A DNA stretch of 64,000 nucleotides from Paramecium octaurelia (lineage: Eukaryota > Ciliophora > Oligohymenophorea > Peniculida > Parameciidae). Of the stretch, positions 37,311-47,778 are shown piece after piece. The stretch lies in the NCBI GenBank assembly GCA_905182995.1, contig CAJJDP010000148.1, positions 146,727-210,726 on the forward strand, given 5' to 3'. Numbering within the stretch: the first letter of the stretch is position 1; every line of letters starts with the position of its first letter. The notes beneath the pieces were generated by a model. It had not been told where the DNA came from and searched no databases. It saw only the letters and a program-made list of their open reading frames with translations. The translations under genes were made by a program, and so were the position numbers.

Positions 37311-38460
37311 ATGTACAAACTCATAACTTTGGCATTGATTATTTCATCTGTATTTGCCGTTCAAAAGGATACTAAAACTATTTTGGCTGAAATAGACGCT
37401 GACAACTTTGGTAATACTATCCTCTCAACTGTCCAAATGTATTTACAATCAAAAGGAAATGCTGAAGAAATCTTAGTATTACTTAATCAAGTCTTGGCTG
37501 GATTGGTCGACGATTAAAACAAACATGACAACGTTATTAGAGTTGACAGAGCAGCATGCACTCGTATTGTTACAGATTTAGAAAACTCTATTGCTTATCA
37601 TACAGCTTAAGTAGCTGCAAATGCTTAGATGAGAGAGGATAACGAAAAGGCTTTGGCTGAAGCTGAAAATGATGTCAGATAAACTATCTAAGTAATAAGA
37701 TAATATAATGAAAGGACATTGAAAGCAATGAAAGAACCTTTGCATAAGAGGAAGCCAACAGAAATAAGGCTCATGAAACTTGGGTTAGAAAGAATGGAGA
37801 ACATGATGATGCCATTGCAGCTGTTGATGAAGCAACCAAATTAGTCTAACATCTTTCTTTGGGAGCCACATTTGCTGAACTCAAACCAAAATTTGAAGCT
37901 GTATAAAAGAGATTGATTGAAAATGAAAGCCACGGTGCTCTCTTTTAACCCATTGTCACAGCCTTGACTGAATTAGCTACAAAGGTTGATTAAAAGGCAA
38001 TCCAAAGAATTCTTTAATTGCTTTCACAACTCAGATAACAATTGATAGAAGCTAGATCTGTTTTAGAAGTAATGAGATGTCATAATCGTAGGATACCGAA
38101 AACAGATAAGCTTAAAGATGGGTTGAATTTTCCACTCATTTGAGCAATGAGCACAATAGATTGGTTGATAGAAAGAATCAATTGGAATAGGCAATTCAAA
38201 CCTTCAAGACCAATATTGATACTGCCGCTCATTTCTATGAAGTTCATCAAGTATGAGGATCACATATTAAATTCTAGTTGGAATTAGAACAGGCTCAAGA
38301 AACCTTGGATGCTGAACATGAATGGTGCGACCTCCAAGAGAACACCTACAGTGTGTAATCTTCTGAGAGAACAAGACAATAGGAGATTGTGGAGAGAATA
38401 TTAGAACACTTGACTGAGAAATTAACTGCAACATCCCAATACCTTGGTGGCAGATTCTGA
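37311..38460 (+). CDS. Trichocyst matrix protein (TMP family)
   Basis: The product is 358 residues in four exons (introns 37692-37714, 23 nt; 38069-38091, 23 nt; 38251-38277, 27 nt). Signal peptide MYKLITLALIISSVFA; then alternating helical segments such as RTFAQEEANRNKAHETWV and LEQAQETLDAEHEWCDLQ. The recurring Trp/Asn phrases and heptads are those of the Paramecium TMP family, the secretory core of trichocysts. The 27-nt intron would, if retained, place an in-frame TGA at its second codon, the usual safeguard in Paramecium. It has the same overall design as the genes at 10859 and 41677, but sequence divergence is large. Confidence 0.92.
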
Positions 38461-38488
38461 GATTAATACAAAAATATTAAATATAAAT

Positions 38489-39060
38489 ATGGGACAACAA
38501 TAAACTTAGGAACAAAGACCATTAAATGTGCTAGTCAAAGATGTGGCTACATTTAATCTGTTGACTAAGTATTCAAATGTTGTAATTCAAGATCTCCAAC
38601 AATTAAATAATGCTTGGGTAAATAATTGCTGGCAGAAGTAACTAAAAAGAAATAAGATTTATTTGAATCTTTTCCCTTTTTTAAAAAGTAAGATGAATTA
38701 TGGATTGGAGTATTTGTGGACAAGGAATATTTTGTGATTACTTAGCAGAAATTCTAATATTGTAGACAATTATTGGAGGATTTGTAATCAATTTTAATGT
38801 TTGATTTTTAAAAAGAAGAAGGCACTTGTCAAATATGTTTTGCAAAAAAGATCGATAAATTATTACCTTGTGGACATAGTTATTGTTAAGATTGTATTGA
38901 TGGATGGTTCACGACCAAAGAACAAGATTCCTGTCCAATGTGTAGATCTCAAATAACCAAATCAAAAATGAAGAATGAATCCTATATTATACCAAATGAG
39001 ACAGAACTGATAGATTCCTTTAAAGAGTAGCTCTTTATGCAATTCACTGAGTAGAAATGA
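38489..39060 (+). CDS. RING-finger E3 ubiquitin ligase, RNF141-like
   Basis: The product is 182 residues with one 23-nt intron (38569-38591). The C-terminal region holds a complete C3HC4 RING: CQIC, then LPCGHSYCQDC, then CPMC, which coordinates two zinc ions and recruits an E2. The N-terminal domain (KQDELWIGVFVDKEYFVIT) and overall length resemble RNF141 (ZNF230), whose N-terminal half is likewise a small folded domain before a terminal RING. The N-terminal glycine after Met (MGQQQ) would allow myristoylation, also known in RNF141. The gene starts 28 bp after the TMP stop on the same strand. Confidence 0.83.
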
Positions 39061-39092
39061 AATGAATTAATTAATATTTTTTTAATTATATT

Positions 39093-39733
39093 ATGGATTT
39101 CGAGCATTCTGACTAATTTACTTAGAGAGTAGAACAAATAATAAGGAATGTAATATATGCATCTTGACTACATGTAGTTCTTACATATTCCAGAAGAGGA
39201 CAATCCGAATTGGAAGGAGATTGGTTAAAAATTGGATCAATTTTAAAGTTAGTTGGTTGAAGTATAATTGTATGAAATGATTACCTATTAAAAGGAGCAT
39301 CCTCCAATACATAAAGTCGAGTTTTGAAGCCATCCTAGAGCAATTATAATGTGATTTAGGAGGACCTTAAATATAGAGTCTATCAACCAGTTCACTTAAT
39401 CAATAAAACCATCCTCTGAAGACTGATGACTTGAAGGTGAATGAGAGAATAAATCAAATTGGGTTGAATGTGTACGAGTTTGAGAAAAACTTAGACATGA
39501 AAATTGATTAGCTCAGTGTCAAGGTAGAGAGCATAAAGATAGACAGGGAAGAATTGCAAGAGCAGATTAAATCTATTGATGGTATTCTTATAAAGTTTAT
39601 CGAAGCTCGTATGGAATCGCAATGGCAAGGGCTGGCCAATGTCTCTGATCAGTTTTGGCAATTCAAGAAGCAATTTGAGCCTCTTTTATTGGGGACGCAA
39701 CAACAGAAAAAAAAGTTCTCGCTATTTACATGA
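39093..39733 (+). CDS. Coiled-coil protein, unknown function
   Basis: The product is 195 residues in three exons (introns 39150-39177, 28 nt; 39270-39294, 25 nt). It begins MDFEHSDQFTQRVEQIIRNF and is predominantly helical, with a heptad stretch (DMKIDQLSVKVESIKIDREE). Length, acidic-basic mix and the central coiled coil recall small BLOC-1/BORC or nucleoporin-like subunits, but no family motif is certain. It lies 32 bp downstream of the RING gene on the same strand. Confidence 0.75.
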
Positions 39734-39786
39734 GGATTTATTTATTTATATTATTAATAATGTACTATATTGATTAAATTGTTTGC

Positions 39787-40324
39787 TCATTAACCGATTA
39801 AGGCAGATGCAGTCTTTGATACACTATATGTTTAGAGATTTATGTTTACTATTTCCAATTGGATGGCAATTTTTGGGTTCTTCTATAATATCTGCTGAGT
39901 CTATGAATTCTGCTTTCAACCAAAATCAATCTGAATTTGCTTGTAATATCTCCTCTGTTCTTTTCTAAATGCTTTCTGATTTGGACAGCCTTTTTGATCA
40001 AAGCATATAAGTCTTCAGGGATTTTTGGTGCACAACCTTGATTAAATAGCTTATAGTTACCTCTCTTCTTCAAGATTCTCAAGATCTTTTGACCAGTCAA
40101 GAATCTGGTTTATGGGATTCCTTATTGATCTCTCAAGTAAACACCAATTTATGATCCATTAAGTCCTGAATTTACATTATTCTTGTACCCTTCTTTGCCA
40201 AATTTACAATCTAATCAACGATGGACTTTGATGAGAGTGTCAACCACTTTGGTGCTTTTCTCTTGTATGGAAGGGCTGATCCGGAGATACCCTTTCCTTT
40301 TCCCTTAGCTTGCATACGTCCCAT
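39787..40324 (-). CDS. RPS13: Cytosolic ribosomal protein uS15 (S13)
   Basis: The product is 154 residues in four exons. It starts [20 protein letters not shown] and contains [40 protein letters not shown] and [17 protein letters not shown]. It ends [14 protein letters not shown]. All of these are diagnostic of eukaryotic S13, a small-subunit core protein that binds 18S rRNA. Introns are at 40166-40188 (23 nt), 40037-40060 (24 nt) and 39824-39849 (26 nt). The 24-nt intron is a multiple of three with no in-frame TGA. Family alignment shows it must be removed, because it would insert eight residues between KKR and GCAPK. Confidence 0.96.
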
Positions 40325-40378
40325 AATTTATTTAAAGATTTAATTTTATTTTAAATTTTATCCATTAAATGATTAAAA

Positions 40379-40872
40379 TCACTCATGCTTGTAGAATACC
40401 TTGGGCTTCTCGATGGAATTGCTTTTACAATTAATAATTTCATACATTCCGTGATGCCATAAAGAGGGTTCGAAATTGTTATCGTCATCAATGAAGAAGA
40501 ATTTCTTATCCAACTCAGGCACATCAAACTTATTTTCCCAAATTGGGGCACCGTCCAATAATTAGCCAATCTCAGATTATGTGCTTCTTTGATAAAAGGA
40601 CCCTGCCGCAATTCTTAAATTATTCACTCTCCATACCTTGTTCCAAAGAACGTAGCTCCCACTATTGCAGCCTTGAAATAAATAGCCAATTTCTTGGCAG
40701 CAGGAATCCTGTTAACTGCTTCCAAACTCAAATAGGTGGAAATCAATGTTGCCTTATTTTGGAAACTGCCAACTCCATTAACAATATCCAACACCTTCTA
40801 ATGGGTCTAAGTCGGCACCAATGAAGTATGAGTCCACCAAGTCTTGTTCTAAGAGTTAAGACTAATATACAT
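40379..40872 (-). CDS. Small protein with a Gly-rich helix, possibly mitochondrial; unknown function
   Basis: The product is 156 residues with a 23-nt intron (40614-40636). The middle has a short hydrophobic Gly/Ala segment (KLAIYFKAAIVGATFFGTR) and the C-terminal half is acidic and aromatic (KKFFFIDDDNNFEPSLWHH). No signal peptide is evident. Subunits of ciliate respiratory complexes often look like this (small, one amphipathic or membrane helix, no outside homologs), but I have no motif to prove it. It is head-to-tail with RPS13 and divergent from the gene at 40914 by 41 bp. Confidence 0.72.
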
Positions 40873-40913
40873 TTTATTTAATATTAATATTGTATTGTTT
40901 TGTAAAAGTATTC

Positions 40914-41640
40914 ATGTAAATTCTTTTGGTTAATTGTTAATCGTTTAGAATGCATTCTAGATACAAGATTATCTTAATTTGGAGATTAAGTCCCTTAATG
41001 AAATGATATCAATTAATTATTAAGAATGCCAATATTTCATCGTTTCTGGATTGAATATACTCCTATATAACAATCCTGATGATTTAATAATTAGATTCAA
41101 ACATATAGTTCATGTATACAATTGTAATATGGAAATACAATTATGTAAGTGTCAGAAAGTGAATTAATTTTGATTGAAAAAATCTAAATGATATAACTAT
41201 CATCCATTATGAGAGTGAAATTAATAAAATAGAATATAATAAAGGAAGGAATGAGGAATGCAGAAATCATAAAAGAAAACGAATCCATAATCTTATGTAT
41301 AATAGAATTAATCAATAAGAATGATATTGCTATCTCAGTATGTTTGTTCATTTTTTTATTGAGCCATTACTGTTCCATCAGAAATTTCAAAATAATTAGA
41401 ACTTATCTAACATCTAAACAATTCAAAGAATCATTTTAATTAAAAGAGTACAGGAAGATATCTGTATTTAGATTTAATTCACTTTTTAAAGGATATTATA
41501 AGTACGAATTGATGGATCTGTTATAGTTTCTAGAGATTTATAAATGCAGACTTCGTTAGGAATATAGTCTTGGTCAGAGGATGATCGAGATAGTGATGGA
41601 GAGTATATTGATTATAGTGATAGTGATTTAATTAATATGA
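40914..41640 (+). CDS. Unknown protein with hydrophobic segments
   Basis: The product is 226 residues if introns at 40929-40948 (20 nt) and 41124-41149 (26 nt) are removed. These two introns join three frames that are each coding-like: IQDYLNLEIKSLNEMISIN; SESELILIEKIQMIQLSSIM; IAISVCLFIFLLSHYCSIRNF. The third exon is supported by length alone and the extreme C-terminus (ESILIIVIVIQLI) may be wrong. An overlapping frame there reads SWSEDDRDSDGEYIDYSDSD and could be the true end after a further splice. No family is recognised. Confidence 0.5.
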
Positions 41641-41676
41641 ATAAAAACGGTATTTGTAGTAATAATAAAATAAATA

Positions 41677-42945
41677 ATGAAGAGTGTAACAGGAGTGCTA
41701 GTGATTTTACTGTTGAGCCAAGGTGTTTTGTGCAGTCCAAAGAAGATCAACACAGATTTTTTGAATTTGCTTAGTTCTAAGACAAATGTGATGAGCTCCT
41801 AGGATGCCATATAATCAGTTTTAACACTCTTGGAGGATTTACAGGGTGCCAATGTTGAAGCCTAAGACAAGGCCGATCTCACCTTCTAGAGATTTGAGAA
41901 TGCTATCTTATCTGATATCAATGAGTTCTCAGGAATTGTGAATGTTAACTCAAAGAGTGCTGCAGCTGCCTCACAAGACCTCGAAGCTGTTGAGTAATTC
42001 TTTATTTAACTTAATCAAGTTTGAAAATTCAACAAACCACAGATTACTTGAATTGGAATAATAAGAGATACAAGGCAAACGAACTCAAATTAGAGAATTT
42101 GGCTGAGTAACCACATATTCTTTACACTCTAGGTAACGTTGTGAAGCCAATGCTTTGTTCATTGACACCCTTAGGGAGTACAAAAATGCACTTTCAGTCC
42201 TGGATTGGGTGAGAAGTGATGCTCAAAGCAAATAAACTAATTTGATTGAAAAGAGTCACGTTGGAGATTACGCTGAGAAATTGAGCAAGTATGCCAATCT
42301 CTTTGAAGAACAAGCAGTCTAAGACTTTGTGAAATTAGGAGATGATGAAACATCATTCTCCCAATCCAGTATAATCTGATCATTCATTCAATAGGACAGA
42401 GAGGAAATGGTGAATAGTTGGTGTAATTGATGACAAAGGATGTGGTTGGTGTAATTTAGTAATTGATTGATAAATTGAGAGAAACAATCAAGGGATTGGA
42501 GGAGTAGGAAATTCAATCTGCCAACGATTTCGCTGATTTCAAGACCAATCTCTTGGCTGAATAGGAATCTTTGAAACAAGAGTATGATGCAAAGGCCAAG
42601 TTCTTGAATTCCCTATAAAATGACAAAGAATTAGCTTCTGATATTTTAACCAAAAAGAAGGAGTTATAAGATTAGAGCATGAGAATTCTCAGTTTGACTC
42701 AAGGTATCACATGCATTTACAGATTAGAGGAATACAATTACAAGAAGAAGTTGTATAATGCAGAGAAGGAAAAGAGACACGAGGAGAATCAATTGTTGGA
42801 GGAGTCCTTGTTGATTTACAGAGAGAAGATTGCAACTGTCAATGAGTATCTCAAGAAACGAGTAAATGAATATGTTGGTGATTCTTTGATTGAAGAACAT
42901 GCCGTCACTAAATAGTAACCAGTTTCAACAAGAAAAGGATAATGA
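41677..42945 (+). CDS. Trichocyst matrix protein (TMP family)
   Basis: The product is 396 residues in four exons (introns 41994-42019, 42107-42132, 42369-42394, each 26 nt). Signal peptide MKSVTGVLVILLLSQGVLCS; then coiled coil with the TMP-like phrases TDYLNWNNKRYKANELKL and REYKNALSVLDWVRSDAQ. A long C-terminal helix follows (KKKLYNAEKEKRHEENQLLE). It is the most divergent of the three TMPs in the window. It is convergent with the YANK-like kinase, with 64 bp between the stops. Confidence 0.88.
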
Positions 42946-43009
42946 AACAATATTCAAAAAATACAAATTAATATTAACTAATCATATATATATATATATA
43001 TTATAGATT

Positions 43010-44835
43010 TCATTTTTTGTCAGGTGATTGTTAGAGTCTTCTCTATGAGTTTTTTTGAGTTTATTGATGTTATAATTTTGAGAGTTCGGCATCATATTGA
43101 TACCCATCAAATAGTGCTATTGAAATATTGCCATACTATATTACCTTGGACAGTATCTCTACGTAACATCACTTGATTTTCGAGTAATTACTCGTCATTC
43201 AATTGAGTCTCTTCTGATATCTAATTTTGGAAATCAAAATTGTTGTCGACAGACTACTTTAGATAAATCAAATTACTCCTGGAGTGTAAAGAGCTGTCAA
43301 TTTCTTTTTTAAGAGATCATCCCATGGAAATCCTTTGAGCCAAGGGTGATGAAGAATCTCTTCAATGCCATTGGCTCCCAATCTTCTCTCCGGTTTCCGT
43401 TATATTAACTGCATATGATTGAATCTATACTGTATTAACGAAATCCATAGCACTTTCACTCCAATAATTAGGCATTTCTTCTCTCCTTACTTAGACTTAT
43501 TTAGCCAAGATCTATTCACGAATGTCTTGTCTGGTTCTACCATTATATGGTCTACGTCCAAGCATCAATTCATATGTAATAACACCTAATGCATAATAGT
43601 CTGCCACAATGGAGTGATCCATTCTGCACATGACTTCAGGTGCCATATATCCTGGAGTACCAGAAGTATCTCCAGCATTATTCCCCTTGTTTATGCGTGC
43701 AATTCCAAGGTCAGTCAATCTCATGTATCCATCTTCTTCCAGTACTAGATTCTCTGGCTTTAGATCTCGATGGATGATGCCATGTTGATGTAGATATGTA
43801 AGGGAGAGTAGAATACAGGCAACAAAGAATTCTAATCAACTTAAATGAGCAATAAGTACTTGTTTGAGCTTCACTGAATCGTCTCATCTTGCCTAAATGG
43901 AAACGCAAATCACCTCCTGTCAGGAGATCGATGATAAGGTAGAGATTCTCTCTGTCTTGGAATGCATATGACATATTAACAAGGAAGGGGTGATGAAGAT
44001 GTTCCAACAGGTATTTCTCATTTAGTACAGAATTCACACTGCGTTTCTGAATGATCTTTGCCTTTGCCATTTCCTTGAGAGCGTACATCTTTTTATTCTT
44101 CTTCATTTCTACTTTCCACACTCTACCAAATCCTCCCTTGCCAATCACGTAAAGAAATTTAAAATGTTAACGTCCCACTATCTCTGGGGGAAGATTCTCC
44201 ACCTATTGGGCTACCAATTGAGTTTTGTCATTCAACTCTGATTTGCGACTATGAGATGGCTTGTCTTTCTTGGGAGAATTTGGAGCTGATTCAGATATTG
44301 AGTTCAATATCTGTTCAGATCGAGATTGCGAATTGATTGAATTTGCTGAATTCGCAGAATTGTATTTGCTAGCCAATTTCAATTTAAATGACATCTATGT
44401 GCTACTCAACATACTTTTGCTCTCCACTTTTTTTGGTACTACCTTACTTTTCAATTGATAACTATGTTCATACACTTACGAATTGCTGACATTGCTCTTG
44501 TGATAGATGATGTTGTCTGGATACAGTGGTTTCTTGGCAGATGGTTGTCTATTCATTAAGATTTGACTTTGTTTCTCCCTGTTCGGTGATTGATGGGCTG
44601 ATATTGAACTTCCAACCTTGATGTCTCTTCGTGAATCCTATTGTCTGATCATGGGACTCTGATTCACCTTCTTACGAGCACATATTGCACAATGCTTCTG
44701 ATTGCATTAGCATTCCCAAGTGCTTGACTGTTTTCTAAGTGGGACTTTAATTGGTTCACCCTTGAAATGTATCTTAGAATTCAATTATTGTTTAATGAGC
44801 AAGTCCCTCAGATTTTTGGCAGTAGATTGTTACAT
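43010..44835 (-). CDS. AGC-family protein kinase, YANK/STK32-like
   Basis: The product is 575 residues in five exons (introns 43832-43859, 28 nt; 43409-43430, 22 nt; 43257-43276, 20 nt; 43117-43144, 28 nt). About 230 residues of Ser/Asn/Lys-rich N-terminal extension contain a CQCNQKHCAIC cluster. The kinase domain has GKGGFGRVWKVE, ALKEMAKAKII, HHPFLVNMSYAFQDRENLYL, GGDLRFHLGKMRRF, HRDLKPENLVLEED, DLGIARI (Leu in place of the usual Phe of DFG), and SGTPGYMAPEVM. The LVNMSYAFQD and GGDLRFHL phrases are typical of the YANK (STK32) branch. A hydrophobic-motif-like ALFDGYQYDAEL lies near the C-terminus, matched in the kinase at 52573. Confidence 0.9.
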
Positions 44836-44988
44836 ATATTTATTTCGTTAATTATTTTTTTTTCATCAAAACTACTATTTATTATTGGTGTTCTCAAATT
44901 GTCTCGCTCTCTCTGACACCCTCTGATATACATGCTTATATGCAAAATTAATCATTCTCAAATCAATATTATAACTAATTTTTATTTA

Positions 44989-45849
44989 ATGGGCTTGCGA
45001 AAATCCAAGGTCATCAAGAAGATTAAAATGGATATGCAATAACAAGCACTCAGCAAGGCTCCAACCACTCAGCAAAAGGTGACCATCAAGAAAGCAGAGA
45101 AAAGATCAGATGCACTCAAAAGCACCAATTCTCAATTTAGAAAACATCAATACATTACAGAAAAGAAGGTTCAATTGGATTCATCCAAAATATAATCTGT
45201 GATCGAATCATTAAACAAGTACTACCACACTAATAATGATGGTGATCGCAAAATTTATTTAATTGCTGAATTACAATAAATACCAGAATTAAGTGAAGCA
45301 CCCATAATTTAAATGTAACCATTTTTTCTATTCAGTCCTCTTAAAGAAGCCATACACGTAAAAGTAGGATTCGTAGTTCATGGTAATATACTAGAAGATT
45401 TCTAAAAAAAATACCCACAATATAATGTTATGAGTCAAAATGCCTTCATAGCTGGCAAATCTTTTCCCAACCTTGATTTGATCCTCATTGACTACACACT
45501 CTATAATAAGATCATAGAAAAGAAACCAAGCAAGTAATTAATCTATTTAGTTCTTAGAAAAATATACCCTTTCCATCCATCCAAAGTGCCTTTTGATTAC
45601 AAGAAACATTACAATATAGGCGAATATTAGGAATACATTAATCATTTGATTGGAAGTACTTTCAGCGTAATGAAAAACCAAGTGAAATAAATAATTCCCA
45701 TTGGGAAAGTTGGTCAGAGTGGGGCAATCGATAATGTATTGAAGGGAGCAATAGATTTTATTGCTAAATTACTTACTCAGAGTAAGGGGAACAACGTAGA
45801 ACACTTATATTTGAAAACTAGCAAATCGATTGAGTTATTAATATATTGA
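44989..45849 (+). CDS. Ribosomal L1-domain protein, RSL1D1/Utp30-like
   Basis: The product is 286 residues in one exon. It starts with a basic leader (MGLRKSKVIKKIKMDMQ) and continues into an L1/L10-like fold. Features are the strand-helix KSFPNLDLILIDYTLYNKI, FHPSKVPFDYKKHYN and the terminal HLYLKTSKSIELLIY, which correspond to conserved features of the RSL1D1/Utp30/Cic1 group. These proteins act in the nucleolus during maturation of the ribosomal subunits and are not part of the finished ribosome. It lies near RPL39 in convergent orientation (86 bp between the stops). Confidence 0.82.
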
Positions 45850-45935
45850 ATGTTTAAATAATGAGTATAAATAATGAGTTTGAATAAAATGAGTATTGGG
45901 TGTTAATTTGTACATGTAATAATGTTGATCATGAC

Positions 45936-46145
45936 TCAATTGATGTTAAGCTTAGTTCTTCTCCAGTGTCTTCTCTTTGAATTATATCTAAACATTGCAA
46001 TTTCAATTACCTGATTGTGTTGTCAGTTCTATATCTGAACCAATTTGGTAATGGTCTATTTTATTTATTGGCTTTAATTAATCTTTTCTTCATTCTCAAC
46101 GATTTGTGAGCTCCCTATTAAACAATAAGTGTAAGCTATTACCAT
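45936..46145 (-). CDS. RPL39: Cytosolic ribosomal protein eL39
   Basis: The product is 52 residues, the usual size. It reads GAHKSLRMKKRLIKANKQN, then RPLPNWFRYRTDNTIRY, then NSKRRHWRRTKL, an unmistakable eL39. This small basic protein lines the nascent-chain exit tunnel. There are two introns. The first (46115-46142, 28 nt) falls immediately after the ATG, so the start codon forms exon 1 alone. The second (45988-46010, 23 nt) falls just before the strongly conserved YNSKRRHWRRT block. It is too short and too split to show in a simple ORF scan. Confidence 0.95.
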
Positions 46146-46187
46146 TTTTAAATCTTTTTTAATTTATTTAATATATGAATCAAATAA

Positions 46188-46850
46188 TCAATTAAACTCA
46201 GTCAGCAACGATACCAAATGTTCTTCCGGTTGATGAGCACCCTATTGCTTCACAAAGTCAAACAACCAGTCCTCAGGGAATTGGATGAACATCTAGGATA
46301 GCTTTTTGGCCTTCTACGTGATGATAACCGTCTCTTAATCCTTTTGGTTCAAAAGATTATAGTGATTTAATCGTTCATCAATGATTTAAACGATAGTTTA
46401 CTTTAATTTCTCATCCTACCTATAATCGATCACTTGTTTTTAGGGCACTTTGCTATTTTGCTCTACCAACTACTTATTGTTATTGGGTTGATCTTGATAA
46501 TTGGATTTGTCCAAAATAATTTAACTCTGATTTAGTAAATCCATGGAATTTCTAAGTTGATTTTCATCATTTAAATTCTCAACAACAAGCAATTTGATAG
46601 TTGGCCATTTCATTTATTAATACATTTTCTTCAGGAACGTTAGTGCGAGATCACAATTGATTTCCTCAATTCCATCAGGTTCACCTAGGGAATATGTTAA
46701 ATTTCTACTTGGATTGATAATGGTGAATAAATGAACTTCCTTGAGTGCAGGATAGAGGGTCTTGATAGTCTCGACGATTTCTTAAAAAGTCCTGACCTTT
46801 TGAGGTAATTTATGGACTTTTCTTTGATACACGATTTTAATATTAGACAT
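46188..46850 (-). CDS. PB1-like domain protein, unknown function
   Basis: The product is 220 residues in a single exon. Residues 1-90 have a ubiquitin-like/PB1-type pattern: basic first strand IKIVYQRKVHKLP, helix FQEIVETIKTLYP, strand VHLFTIINPSRNL, acidic turn LGEPDGIEEINCDL. PB1 domains pair basic and acidic surfaces to join signalling proteins. The rest is Gln/Lys/Asn-rich and helical, ending FPEDWLFDFVKQQGAHQPEE. It is 42 bp upstream of RPL39 on the same strand. The domain call rests on pattern only. Confidence 0.68.
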
Positions 46851-47002
46851 TTTCTTTTATTATTATTTTATATCTAATTTTTCATTAATATACACTCTTT
46901 TACTAATAATAGATACAATGCATTTTTTAATTGCATTTCGCACTCTCCATTCCTACAAATAGAAGATCACTCAGATATTTAAAACATAATTATAAATTAT
47001 TA

Positions 47003-47685
47003 ATGAAATAAGTGCCATCAACAAGTGAGTATTCTATATTACGAAAAGTTCAAAACCTCCACACTCACACACAACCCAAAGAATCCAATTTCACATTGGG
47101 ACGCACTACTAGTTATGAGTCTGGTCAATTTTGCAAGAGTTTCGACATTATGGCATTTCGGAGAGCCTCCACTAAAGAAGATATTAACAACACTCTACAA
47201 GGAAAGAACTAAGCGAGTACCTTAGAAACACATGCGATCAGTAATCTCAATTCAATTAAGTAATTCGAATTGCCAATTATATTAGTCCTTCTTCTCACAT
47301 TGAGATGGATCAATTGCAGACTAAAGTGTGGAAATCCCTGCAGAAACAGTCATTGGTATTTGAATGTAATATTATCTAGTAAAAGGTGTATATGATCGAC
47401 ATTATTGTTTTATTGCAAAACCAAAATGAATACGAATTTAAATTTGACATAAGCAAGCTTTCGTGTTTTCTCATGGTCAAAGACTTGTCTAACTTAATTT
47501 CACAAGCCTACTGGGATAAAATGAACAAATCTCATTTGAAATTTGCTCTTCCTTATTTATCTATCTTAGTGGGTAAAGTGAAAACCCAGAAACTCGATGG
47601 CAACATGAGACTCTTTGAACTAGTACACATATTGTTGAACGGTCAAAAGACTCTTATTTTATCAGAATCAACTCAACAAATTTGA
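47003..47685 (+). CDS. Unknown protein
   Basis: The product is 218 residues with a 26-nt intron at 47260-47285. The N-terminal 85 residues are Ser/Thr/Asn-rich and probably disordered (TLGRTTSYESGQFCKSFDIM). The C-terminal 130 residues look folded (KVWKSLQKQSLVFECNIIQ, LPYLSILVGKVKTQKLDGN, MRLFELVHILLNGQKTLIL). No motif is recognised. The start is the first ATG after the divergent gene at 46850. Confidence 0.7.
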
Positions 47686-47778
47686 TTCTTATAAATAGTT
47701 TTTGTACTTGATTATTATCTATAATTATTGATTATGAGATTTTTGTTATGCAATATTTAAATTATTAAAAATCACCCT

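Noticed and set aside
41543-41840. Alternative ORF (MQTSLGIQSWSEDD...) across the start of the third trichocyst gene
   Set aside because: It overlaps the signal peptide of a clear TMP in another frame. Only its acidic first part might be a spliced end of the 40914 gene, which is noted there.
42980-43002. TA dinucleotide run as a functional repeat
   Set aside because: Short AT microsatellites are expected at this base composition and also occur at 57355-57368 and 60570-60581.
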